Shown: positions 1-6,030 of the stretch, in pieces
Position numbering within the stretch: the stretch's first letter is position 1
Layout of the letters: every line of letters begins with the position of its first letter
Assembly (NCBI GenBank): GCA_046533095.1
Contig: JAJQRA010000039.1
Location: 1 to 19,304 of the forward strand
DNA: 19,304 nt
Source of the DNA: ZAX-1 sp046533095
Lineage (GTDB): Bacteria; Bacillota; Clostridia; Lachnospirales; Lachnospiraceae
Direction: 5' to 3'
Made by a program: the position numbers and the translations under genes
Notes under the pieces: generated by a model
What the model was told of the DNA's origin: nothing
The model's input: the letters and a program-made list of their open reading frames with translations, nothing else
Databases searched by the model: none

Positions 1-133
1 ATACAGCATACGCCACGCGCAAGAAGAGCCGGCGGAAAACGGAAAGCCGAAAGGATCGAACGAGTGGATGAAAAATTTTGACAAAGAGTGGAACGAAACA
101 TGTAGCAGACTGAAAACAAAGGAGAAAAAATGA
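1..133 (+). CDS. C-terminal fragment of an unidentified early phage gene
   Basis: The frame beginning at base 2 is open from the window edge to a TGA at 131-133 and encodes 43 residues. The tail is hydrophilic and charged, with an EWMKNFDKEWNE stretch and a lysine-rich end (KTKEKK). Its stop overlaps the next start codon as ATGA, the coupling seen at many junctions in this window, which is the main reason for preferring this frame over frame 1 (stop at 79-81). The position just before the late genes suggests a replication or recombination gene, but the fragment is too short to identify and no motif is visible. Confidence 0.55.
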   Translation, partial: YSIRHAQEEPAENGKPKGSNEWMKNFDKEWNETCSRLKTKEKK

Positions 134-738
134 AAACATTGAAAGCAAAAATAACATTTATTGAGCCAATATTAGGAACGTCCCCAACAGATCCCGAAAT
201 ATACGAATCCTACATAGGCAACAACGCGCCCGATGCGCCAAGTCTGTCCGAAGAAATCGAAGCGGTAGGAAGAGAAGAAGTTATTGAAAAGGGCATGACA
301 GTATTTCCGCGAAACGAAAATGGAAAGCCGATGCTATGGGACTACCAAGTCAAGGGATTTTTAAAGGACGCCTGTGGAGTTTTAGGCAGGGTAAAAGCAG
401 GCGAGGGGAAGACGCTAAGCAGTAGCATCAAGGCATACAAAAAGATTATAGACGGACTAATATTCGTTTTCCCACGGCAGATCGAGATTAATACAGACAA
501 GGAAATCACAACGTGCCAACGACCGCTAAGGGCACAGACGGCGCAGGGAGAACGCATTGCCTTGGCAATGTCAGAGGAAATCGCACAGGGAGCGACTATC
601 GACATCGAAATCAGGATGCTTGACGGCGCACACGAGCCGATTGTTAAGGAATGGCTTGATTATGGAGTGCTTAGGGGGATTGGACAGTGGAGAAATAGCG
701 GAAAAGGCAGATTTACGTGGGAAGAAATTAAGGATTAA
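130..738 (+). CDS. Solitary RAMP-like (Cas5/6/7-type fold) phage protein
   Basis: A 202-residue protein with an AAAGGAG ribosome site five bases before the ATG. Its pattern resembles the repeat-associated mysterious protein (RAMP) fold of CRISPR RNA-binding subunits. A beta strand opens the protein (residues 1-16, KAKITFIEPILG). A YQVKGFLKDA segment (72-81) looks like the RAMP 'lKGalr.a' helix. A strand-helix-strand region contains QRPLRAQ (130-136) and an E-x-x-x-G-A-T-I-D-I-E strand (150-160). The C-terminus carries a glycine-rich loop, GIGQWRNSGKGRF (183-195). No catalytic nuclease residue stands out. It is not beside cas genes or a CRISPR array: upstream is an early phage gene, downstream a repetitive non-coding tract. 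The fold call is inference from pattern, not alignment. The function is unknown; RNA binding is the most natural guess, and a single-stranded-DNA-binding or replication role is also possible. Confidence 0.7.
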   Translation: MKTLKAKITFIEPILGTSPTDPEIYESYIGNNAPDAPSLSEEIEAVGREEVIEKGMTVFPRNENGKPMLWDYQVKGFLKDACGVLGRVKAGEGKTLSSSIKAYKKIIDGLIFVFPRQIEINTDKEITTCQRPLRAQTAQGERIALAMSEEIAQGATIDIEIRMLDGAHEPIVKEWLDYGVLRGIGQWRNSGKGRFTWEEIKD

Positions 739-841
739 AAAAGCAAATCAGAAAAGCAAAGGAAAGGAAAGGCTTAGAATGGACCTGCAAAGGAATGGAG
801 AAGCAAAGATCGGCGCAGCAAAGGCAAGGAATAGAATCGAG

Positions 842-915
842 TAGCAAAGGCAAAGGGCGGCGGGGCTATGCCCGGAAGAGCAAAGGAAAAGCAAGGAGTG
901 GATCAGGACAGCAAC
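842..915 (+). repeat. 74-bp imperfect direct repeat, copy 1
   Basis: The block starts TAGCAAAGGCAAAG, continues through GGCGGGG and ATGCCCGGAAGAGC, and ends in GACAGCAA. It matches 1041-1114 with about six substitutions. It contains a small hairpin candidate, GGGC-TAT-GCCC, and three GCAAAGG-type motifs. The surrounding tract is much less conserved between the two locations. Confidence 0.85.
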
Positions 916-1040
916 GGAAAGGCGAGGCGGCGAATAACTGTGCATAGCGAAGACACAACTTGAACAGCGAAGGCGAGGCAAGGCTGTGAGTCGGAAGGCA
1001 GGCAGCGCAAAGGAAGGGAATTGAGCAGAAAGGAGCGGTA

Positions 1041-1114
1041 TAGCAAAGGCAAAGAGCGGCGGGGATATGCCCGGAAGAGCAAAGGAAAAGCAAGGCGTGG
1101 GACAGGACAGCAAA
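1041..1114 (+). repeat. 74-bp imperfect direct repeat, copy 2
   Basis: This is the partner of 842-915, offset by exactly 199 bases without an indel. In this copy a C-to-A change at the loop boundary of the small hairpin shortens its stem (GGG-ATATG-CCC), so conservation here looks more sequence-based than stem-based. After both copies a GGCTGTGAG motif follows (983 and 1125), at different distances. Confidence 0.85.
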
Positions 1115-1339
1115 GCAAAGGCAGGGCTGTGAGCGGCATAGGACGGCAAGGCAAAGGAATGGCGCGGTGATGATGTGAACGGCAAGGGAACGGAGGAGCA
1201 GGGCAAAACAGTGACACGCGACGGAAAAGACAGGAAACGAATAGCAATGGAACGGCTAAGATATGAAATGATGTGATATCCGCGCAAAGGAATGAAGTAG
1301 CACCGAACCGTACAGCAAAGAAAAATAACCACATGCCAT

Positions 1340-1405
1340 GATTGGATGGCAGAAAGACCCGGTTGGGGGTAGTTTAGACGCTACCCCTAGCATGTTTTGG
1401 ACATG
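1340..1405 (+). promoter_or_regulatory. Structured intergenic element, copy 1 (upstream of the packaging genes)
   Basis: It begins GATTGGA, then AAGACCCGGTTGG, then a perfect 7-bp stem, GGGGTAG (1366-1372) with CTACCCC (1381-1387), around an 8-base loop. A second small hairpin follows: CATGT (1391-1395) with ACATG (1401-1405). The first ~40 bases are clearly related to 6216-6260, but here the outer AAGACCC arm has no partner and no T run follows, so it is not an ordinary terminator. Its place just before HNH and terminase genes is where cos sites lie in many cos-type phages. That role, or a structured RNA leader, is inference. Confidence 0.6.
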
Positions 1406-1441
1406 AATACAGGGATAGCAACAAGAAAGGAGCTATCGCAA

Positions 1442-1753
1442 ATGTCCAACTTGAACAAACGTTTCGATAAATCAAAACCAAGGCAGGAATACGAAAAGAA
1501 CCGAAAAAAACTAATGGCAAATGTTGACACATGCGCCCTTTGTGGAAAGCTGATCGACAAGACGCTTAAGGACTTCCACCCGATGAGCGCAGAGGTAGAC
1601 CATATTATACCAGTATCCAAAGGCGGCGACCTGACAGCCATGGAGAACTTGCAGCTTGTACACAGGCAATGCAACCGCAGGAAATCAAACAAGATTTCGG
1701 AAAACGTCACCCAAAAAGAAGAATTCAACCCAATGCAATTTTTAAATTGGTAA
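1442..1753 (+). CDS. HNH endonuclease of the packaging module
   Basis: A small HNH-family nuclease, 103 residues from the chosen start. Visible motifs are a zinc-knuckle CxxC (C31, C34), the core DHIIPVSKGG (D53-H54), an asparagine in ENLQLVH (N69, H74) and a second knuckle CNRRK (C77). In cos-type phages HNH proteins encoded beside the terminase genes assist TerL-dependent cleavage at cos, and this gene sits just ahead of the terminase candidates. The ATG at 1442 is chosen because AAAGGAG (1426-1432) lies nine bases upstream. The frame is also open from a TTG at 1397 and an ATG at 1403, but these lack a ribosome site and the first falls inside the upstream structured element. Confidence 0.9.
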   Translation: MSNLNKRFDKSKPRQEYEKNRKKLMANVDTCALCGKLIDKTLKDFHPMSAEVDHIIPVSKGGDLTAMENLQLVHRQCNRRKSNKISENVTQKEEFNPMQFLNW

Positions 1754-1763
1754 AGGAGAAAAA

Positions 1764-2030
1764 ATGAAAGCATATTATTTTAAAGAAGAAGAAATTGTTG
1801 ACCACGAACTAAAACTGGAAACGGAACATTTTTGCTATACAAGAACCGAGACAAAAATGTTTGAAATCAGAATAAACGATAGGGACTACAAAGTTGGAGA
1901 TACCGTAAATTTAAACGAATGCCAAGACGGAGAAGAAACAGGGAGATATTTAAAAGTCGAAATCACATGCATTACACAATACGAGCAAAAAGACGGATAT
2001 GCGGTTTTGGGAATCAAGGAAAGATGGTAA
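1764..2030 (+). CDS. DUF3850 (ASCH/PUA-like) protein
   Basis: An 88-residue protein that looks like DUF3850, a branch of the ASCH/PUA-like fold superfamily. The diagnostic pieces are an early DHELKLETEHF segment, FEIRINDRDYKVGD (about residues 33-46) and the closing GYAVLGIKE. Family members are common in phages and are presumed to bind RNA or modified nucleotides, but no phage role is established. An AAAGGAG site lies a few bases before the ATG, and the gene begins just after the HNH stop. Its position between HNH and the terminase genes suggests co-transcription with the packaging genes, not necessarily a packaging function. It has the usual length of the family and appears intact. Confidence 0.85.
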   Translation: MKAYYFKEEEIVDHELKLETEHFCYTRTETKMFEIRINDRDYKVGDTVNLNECQDGEETGRYLKVEITCITQYEQKDGYAVLGIKERW

Positions 2031-2404
2031 TTGAAAAAATATGCCCCATATGTAAAAAACAGTTTGAATCCACGCGGCAGAATGCAAAGTATTGCTCGGA
2101 CGAATGCCGAATAAAATCACGCAAAAAAGAGAGAAAACCTTCCAAGCTTCCAACCGTGGAAGAATTTACAAAAACTTCCTTCGAGGAATTGGGAGAGCTT
2201 CACAGGTTCCTATTCCCAAAAGCGAAGCAGGCGGACGAAGTGGCGATAAAGGCGACAATCAGCGTCATAGAAGCGCGCCAAAAACTGCTTATTTCCGCAA
2301 GACGCGGAGAAACAGACGAAACGACCGCCCTTTCAAAATTTCGAAACCAGAAGCAGGCGGTAGCAAAAAAGAACAAGGCGAAATTTGAACCGAAAGGAAG
2401 ATAG
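2024..2404 (+). CDS. Zinc-finger protein in the small terminase position
   Basis: A 126-residue protein. The N-terminus has a compact treble-clef-like zinc site (C7, C10, C24, C28; CPIC and CSDECR), followed by a very basic linker (KSRKKERK) and then helices (about 43-126) with a basic C-terminus. It lies directly before the large terminase, where terS is expected, and DNA recognition through the zinc finger would fit. I do not see a canonical terminase_2 or helix-turn-helix motif, so the TerS assignment is mainly positional. The ATG at 2024 is chosen because it overlaps the previous stop by seven bases and has AAGGA close upstream. The frame is open to 1919, but that extension would lie inside the DUF3850 gene. 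Confidence 0.6.
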   Translation: MVIEKICPICKKQFESTRQNAKYCSDECRIKSRKKERKPSKLPTVEEFTKTSFEELGELHRFLFPKAKQADEVAIKATISVIEARQKLLISARRGETDETTALSKFRNQKQAVAKKNKAKFEPKGR

Positions 2405-2409
2405 GGCAG

Positions 2410-3861
2410 ATGATAGATTTCAACGACATAATATTGCAGGACAATCAAATCCCAACATTTTCCGCAGGGACGGACGTTGAAGAAACAGAAGGGTCGTACG
2501 CGATACAAATGTCGGCAGAATATGGATACAAACTTGACCCTTGGCAGGAAACAATCCTAAATATTATGCTGTCAAAAAATATCTATCAGATTGGGTATAC
2601 ATGCCCACGGCAAAATGGAAAAACCGCCGGCATAGAAGCAATGGAACTGTATGGGCTTGCGGTGCTTGGGCAACGAATCATACATACAGCGCACAGGGTG
2701 TCGACTGCCGAGGAAAGCTACCATCGCATATGTACAAGGTGGTTCGAGAACCCAAAATATAAGGAATTAAATGAGATATGCGATGTAAGCCATACCAAAG
2801 GCCGGCTTGAAATCGAATTCGACAACGGAGGACGGATTGTCTTTATGAACCGTTCAGCAGTTGCAGGGCGTGGTTTTTCTGTTGACTGGATTGTCCTTGA
2901 CGAGGCGCAAGAGATGAATGACGAATCATGGTCAAGCTTGACCCCAACACTTTTAACTTCCCCTGACGCAAGAATTGTTATGACAGGGACGCCGCCACTA
3001 TCTTCACGCGATGGCTCCGGGGTTATTTTCCAACGATACCGGAAAAAGGCGTTTGATGGCGAGCTATCGGGAGCGGACGCATATTTAGAGTGGGGTGTGC
3101 TTGATCTATCAAAGACCAATATCCACGATGAAGCCGTGTGGAAACGCGTCAATCCGTCCTGGGATTACCGTGTAAATAAAAATGTTCTTCGTGGAAACCA
3201 TACGGCAATGGAGCCTGAAGCATTTGCAAGGGAGCATTTGGGCTATTGGTACAAGACAAGTTTTAACACTATTTTTAGCCCCGACCAGTGGGACGCAGGA
3301 CTTGTCAAAAAACGTCCGTCCGCTGAAGAGATGGAAAAATTTGCAATCGGCGTTGTATTTTCACAGGACGGCGAGCAATGGTGCTACTCCATCGGGATGG
3401 TGCTTAAGGATGGAACCTACTATGTAGAGCTTATGGACTATGCCGATATGAAAAAAGGGACAAAAGAGCTTATGGACATCATCGACTATATGCGGAAAAA
3501 GCCGGGGTTTGTCGGAGCCATCGCCCACGGAAGGGCAGGCACGCAAAACCTCATTGGGGATTGCGATGCACGGAAGATACCAAACAAGATCATAGAGCTG
3601 TGCCGGGCAGACAGCAAAGCCGGATCTAATAGCTTCTTTGAAAAAATTATAACCACAAAAGAGATAAGGCACATTGAACAGCCAAAGCTTACAGAATCCG
3701 TTTTGTCGCTCGACAAATACCTCATGAATTCGCAGAACGGAGGGTTTGGCTTCCTGTCGCGAAACGGAAACCTAATTGCATCGGAATCGGCAGCCCTTGC
3801 CTTGTACTGGGCAAAGAACAAGAGGGCAAGAAAGACAGGAGGGGCAAAGATAATATGGTAG
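2410..3861 (+). CDS. terL: Large terminase subunit (ATPase and nuclease)
   Basis: The motor that pumps phage DNA into the prohead and cuts it. It has 483 residues, normal for the family. The ATPase half shows an adenine-binding region (YKLDPWQ, 40-46), Walker A in the terminase form CPRQNGKT (65-72), Walker B IVLDEAQ (161-167) and the coupling motif TGTPP (192-196). The C-terminal half begins near residue 315 (FAIGVVFSQDG) and should be the RNase H-like nuclease. HAHGRAG-like context (AIAHGRAGT) and a late acidic/serine segment (SESAALALYWA) match the related phage terminases. It sits downstream of HNH and the zinc-finger protein. An AAGGAAG sequence shortly before the ATG can serve as ribosome site. 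After this gene the packed organisation is broken by an AT-rich gap. Confidence 0.95.
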   Translation: MIDFNDIILQDNQIPTFSAGTDVEETEGSYAIQMSAEYGYKLDPWQETILNIMLSKNIYQIGYTCPRQNGKTAGIEAMELYGLAVLGQRIIHTAHRVSTAEESYHRICTRWFENPKYKELNEICDVSHTKGRLEIEFDNGGRIVFMNRSAVAGRGFSVDWIVLDEAQEMNDESWSSLTPTLLTSPDARIVMTGTPPLSSRDGSGVIFQRYRKKAFDGELSGADAYLEWGVLDLSKTNIHDEAVWKRVNPSWDYRVNKNVLRGNHTAMEPEAFAREHLGYWYKTSFNTIFSPDQWDAGLVKKRPSAEEMEKFAIGVVFSQDGEQWCYSIGMVLKDGTYYVELMDYADMKKGTKELMDIIDYMRKKPGFVGAIAHGRAGTQNLIGDCDARKIPNKIIELCRADSKAGSNSFFEKIITTKEIRHIEQPKLTESVLSLDKYLMNSQNGGFGFLSRNGNLIASESAALALYWAKNKRARKTGGAKIIW

Positions 3862-3980
3862 CTGACAATGTAGCCCTATTATAAATTAAATACGAAATAA
3901 ATGACTTGTAAATTACAAATATATATGATATATTTACAATAGAACATATATAACAATTATTTACTAGAAAAAGGGGTAAA
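3862..3980 (+). other. AT-rich intergenic gap between terL and portal
   Basis: 119 bp with about 21% G+C by hand count, far below the flanking genes. No open frame of useful length is present. It contains a promoter/operator-like sequence (3906-3939) and ends with an AAAAAGGGG ribosome site for the portal. In phages with this gene order terL and portal usually abut, so the gap is unusual. It could be the scar of a lost gene or a local promoter. Confidence 0.75.
3906..3939 (+). promoter_or_regulatory. Candidate extended -10 promoter with overlapping inverted repeat
   Basis: TTGTAA (3906-3911) as -35, a 17-base spacer and TATATT (3929-3934) as -10. A TG at 3926-3927 gives an extended -10. An inverted repeat TTGTAAAT (3906-3913) / ATTTACAA (3932-3939) flanks the core, and a second near-palindrome TTGTAA-A-TTACAA spans 3906-3918, so a repressor or activator could bind over the promoter. 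It would drive portal and downstream head genes. In such AT-rich DNA chance matches are common. Confidence 0.45.
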
Positions 3981-5357
3981 ATGGTAGAAGTAAAAGGATT
4001 GACGCCAGACGAAAACCAAATATTGAACAATCTGATATCCCTATGGTCGGAAAAGCTTGCAAGGAATGAAATCCGTGACAGGTACTACGAAGGCAAGCAC
4101 CATGTATATAACATCGGCATATCCACACCTCCGCAGCTAAGAGGGTTTGAAATGGTCACAGGATGGCCGGCAAAGGCTGTTGACATGCTGGCCGCACGAA
4201 GCCAGTTTGACGGGTTTGTGTACAAGGGAATTTCGGACGATCCGCTAAAAGATGTCATCCGGCAGAACGACTTAAAGAGCATCTACCATCAATCCACTAT
4301 CAGCGAGCTGATAAACTCGTGCGTATTTTTTACAGTAAGCAAAGGCACGCACGGCGAACCGCCCATTGTCATCAACCAGTACATGGCAACGGATGCGGCG
4401 GCAACATGGAACCGCAGGAAAAAGCGCATCGAAAACGGAATTGTCGTTACGGATATGGACGGTATAACGAACCAGCCAAAAGGATTGATCCTGTATACTG
4501 ACAGGGATACAATAGAGTTGGTATATGATAGGGAATGGAAAGCAGAACGCCACCCAAATAGGTATGGCAGACCACTGATTGAGCCGATGGTATACAAGCC
4601 ATCCCTAAAACGCCCATTTGGGAACAGCCGGATAAGCCGGGCAGTCATGACGATAGCAGACAACGCAGCACGGACTGCCCTACGGACAGAAATAAGTTCT
4701 GAATTTTACACGTCCCCGCAAAGGTATCTACTCGGCGCGGACAGGGAACTTTTTGACGGCGGCTCACGGTGGGATGCCTATATTGGGAATATTTTTGCAG
4801 TAAGCAAGCCAGAGGACGGTGGCGACATGCCAGTGTATGGACAGCTGCCACAGCTTACCATGGCACCGCATATCGACTACATGCGAAGCCTTGCAGCCCA
4901 GTTTGCAGGCGAAACCTGTATCCCGATATCAAGCCTTGGGGTAATCCATGACAACCCCGCATCCGCTGAAGCCATGCACGCAGCAGAACAGGATTTAATC
5001 ATTGAAGCGGAAAACCTAAACATGGTAAATGGAAATTCCCTTAAAAACATCGGACTTCTTGCGCTTGCTATGATGGAAAACGTAGGAAATATCGAATTGT
5101 TGCCGGAGGAATATAAAACGATTACACCGAAATTTAGGTCACCAGCGCGCCCATCCACAGTCAGCCAGTCGGACGCGATTGTAAAACAGGTGTCCGCAAT
5201 TCCATATCTTGCCGAAACGACCGTTGCGCTTGAAGAGCTAGGGTACAACGCGGAGCAGATAACGCGGATACAGGCAGAAAAAAACAAAGCGACCGCAACA
5301 AGCGTTTTAAACGAGCTTATGGGCTACGCGAAGCCAGAGGTGGAAGATGCCGAGTGA
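3981..5357 (+). CDS. Portal protein, SPP1 gp6-like family
   Basis: The dodecameric portal through which DNA enters and leaves the capsid. It has 458 residues, the usual length for the SPP1-gp6-like family of phages with this gene order. Family-typical segments are the N-terminal RDRYYEGKHHV region (33-43), the GWPAKAVDMLAAR segment (61-73), the wing region around 140-200 with GLILYTDRD, and a C-terminal half with SSLGVIHDNPASAEA (about 320-334) followed by a long helical region. An AAAAGGGG ribosome site precedes the ATG. The end overlaps the next gene by 11 bases, implying translational coupling with the minor head protein, the usual partner of this portal type. Confidence 0.92.
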   Translation: MVEVKGLTPDENQILNNLISLWSEKLARNEIRDRYYEGKHHVYNIGISTPPQLRGFEMVTGWPAKAVDMLAARSQFDGFVYKGISDDPLKDVIRQNDLKSIYHQSTISELINSCVFFTVSKGTHGEPPIVINQYMATDAAATWNRRKKRIENGIVVTDMDGITNQPKGLILYTDRDTIELVYDREWKAERHPNRYGRPLIEPMVYKPSLKRPFGNSRISRAVMTIADNAARTALRTEISSEFYTSPQRYLLGADRELFDGGSRWDAYIGNIFAVSKPEDGGDMPVYGQLPQLTMAPHIDYMRSLAAQFAGETCIPISSLGVIHDNPASAEAMHAAEQDLIIEAENLNMVNGNSLKNIGLLALAMMENVGNIELLPEEYKTITPKFRSPARPSTVSQSDAIVKQVSAIPYLAETTVALEELGYNAEQITRIQAEKNKATATSVLNELMGYAKPEVEDAE

Positions 5358-6021
5358 GTTTTCGAGAAAAGAAGTGGAAAGCCTGTCAAAAAAAGTAGAT
5401 TTTGTAGCAAAAAAAGCGATTGAAGAATTCTCCGTAAAATTCAAATGGACAGCGACCATGTGGTACGACAATGTAGATTTAAATATTATCCGTGGGGAAG
5501 TATCGCTACAGCTCGAGCGCATAATAAGAAAATATGGCTCCGTTACACAGACGGTAGCACAGGAGCTGCTAAAAAGCGTCGGGATACCAGCCAGTGCCAT
5601 TCCAGAGCTAATCAACCAAGAAATACTTGCAGCCGAAACCGTGATCGGGCTAGATGGAATGGTAAAGAAAAACGACGCAGACCAAAGCGGCAGGTACTAC
5701 AATGGAATTATTGACCGCGTCGTCAAGGATGGGTACCGAAAGATGGTTGCCTACAACTCAAAACGCTATGCACGTATACCAACCGGGACATATACTTGTC
5801 CGTGGTGCGTGATGATGGCAAGCCGTGGATACGTCTATATATCGGAGGATACGGCTGCGGCAAGCTCCCATTTTTATTGCAACTGCCTAATACTGCCAGG
5901 CGGAAAGAAAGTGGCAGGATACGATCCAGATTTTTACTACGACCTGTACAAGCAAGGAAAAGGGGTAGGGGAGAAGCCAAAAAGGGGCGTTGCACTTGAC
6001 ACAAGCGGCAACCAATTTTAG
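5347..6021 (+). CDS. Minor head protein (MuF/VG15-like)
   Basis: 224 residues encoded directly after the portal, the standard position of MuF-like minor head proteins. The N-terminal two thirds is helical. The C-terminal third holds a putative metal-binding motif: CPWC (C151, C154), then SHFYCNC (H175, C178, C180), with GYVYISEDTAA between, as in the VG15-type minor capsid proteins of actinobacterial and Firmicute phages. These proteins are carried inside the head near the portal and may be ejected with DNA. The start is set by AGAGGTGG shortly upstream, inside the end of the portal gene. No extra toxin domain is fused to the C-terminus. Confidence 0.85.
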   Translation: MPSEFSRKEVESLSKKVDFVAKKAIEEFSVKFKWTATMWYDNVDLNIIRGEVSLQLERIIRKYGSVTQTVAQELLKSVGIPASAIPELINQEILAAETVIGLDGMVKKNDADQSGRYYNGIIDRVVKDGYRKMVAYNSKRYARIPTGTYTCPWCVMMASRGYVYISEDTAAASSHFYCNCLILPGGKKVAGYDPDFYYDLYKQGKGVGEKPKRGVALDTSGNQF

Positions 6022-6030
6022 GAGGGCAAG

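Larger units (their letters stand above)
739..1339 (+). repeat. T-poor purine-rich tract of irregular GCAAAGG-type repeats, no credible gene
   Basis: About 600 bp with no convincing coding frame. The + strand is rich in G and A and very poor in T (19 of 240 bases in 781-1020, about 8%). The motif GCAAAGG or a close variant (GCAAGG, GCGAAGG, GCAACGG, GCAATGG) recurs more than twenty times. Examples start at 756, 787, 803, 818, 844, 850, 880, 891, 911, 948, 967, 978, 1007, 1043, 1049, 1079, 1090, 1110, 1115, 1146, 1151, 1182, 1244, 1284 and 1315. Spacing is irregular, from 5 to about 60 bases, so this is not a CRISPR array. Apparent minus-strand open frames arise because T scarcity removes the TTA, CTA and TCA needed for stops. 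It may be a non-coding RNA, a packaging or DNA-binding site, or a degenerate repeat tract. It lies between the RAMP-like gene and the packaging genes. Confidence 0.7.

Noticed and set aside
557..844. Plus-strand open frame of 95 residues crossing the end of the RAMP-like gene
   Set aside because: It lies mostly out of frame inside a better-supported gene, lacks a ribosome site and runs into the repeat tract.
842..870. Terminator or riboswitch in the GGGC-TAT-GCCC hairpin of the 74-bp repeat
   Set aside because: The stem has only four pairs, no T run follows, and the second copy loses a pair.
748..1332. Long minus-strand open frame of 194 residues (and an overlapping one of 143 residues at 903-1334)
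   Set aside because: Composition is low-complexity Ser/Phe/Leu/Pro/Cys. No ribosome site is evident. The open frames are explained by T scarcity on the + strand, which removes stop codons from the minus strand; more than one minus frame is open at once.
739..1339. CRISPR array or TIGR-type array
   Set aside because: Motif spacing is irregular (about 5 to 60 bases), there are no constant-length spacers or palindromic repeats, and no cas or Nop-domain gene is nearby in the window. Only an unconventional repeat system remains possible.
1397..1441. Earlier TTG or ATG starts for the HNH gene
   Set aside because: No ribosome site precedes them and they fall in or next to the structured element, whereas the ATG at 1442 has AAAGGAG at ideal distance.
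957..1457. Shared CAACTTGAACA between the tract (about 957-967) and the HNH gene (about 1446-1457), considered as a spacer-target pair
   Set aside because: Eleven identical bases are expected by chance a few times in a comparison of this size.
1919..2023. N-terminal extension of the zinc-finger protein to the first ATG of its open frame
   Set aside because: The extension is a basic, non-conserved-looking reading of the DUF3850 gene in another frame; the internal ATG begins just before the zinc site.
3722..4030. Minus-strand 102-residue hydrophobic frame across the terL-portal gap
   Set aside because: It overlaps both terL and portal, is hydrophobic because of the AT-rich gap, and has no supporting start signals.
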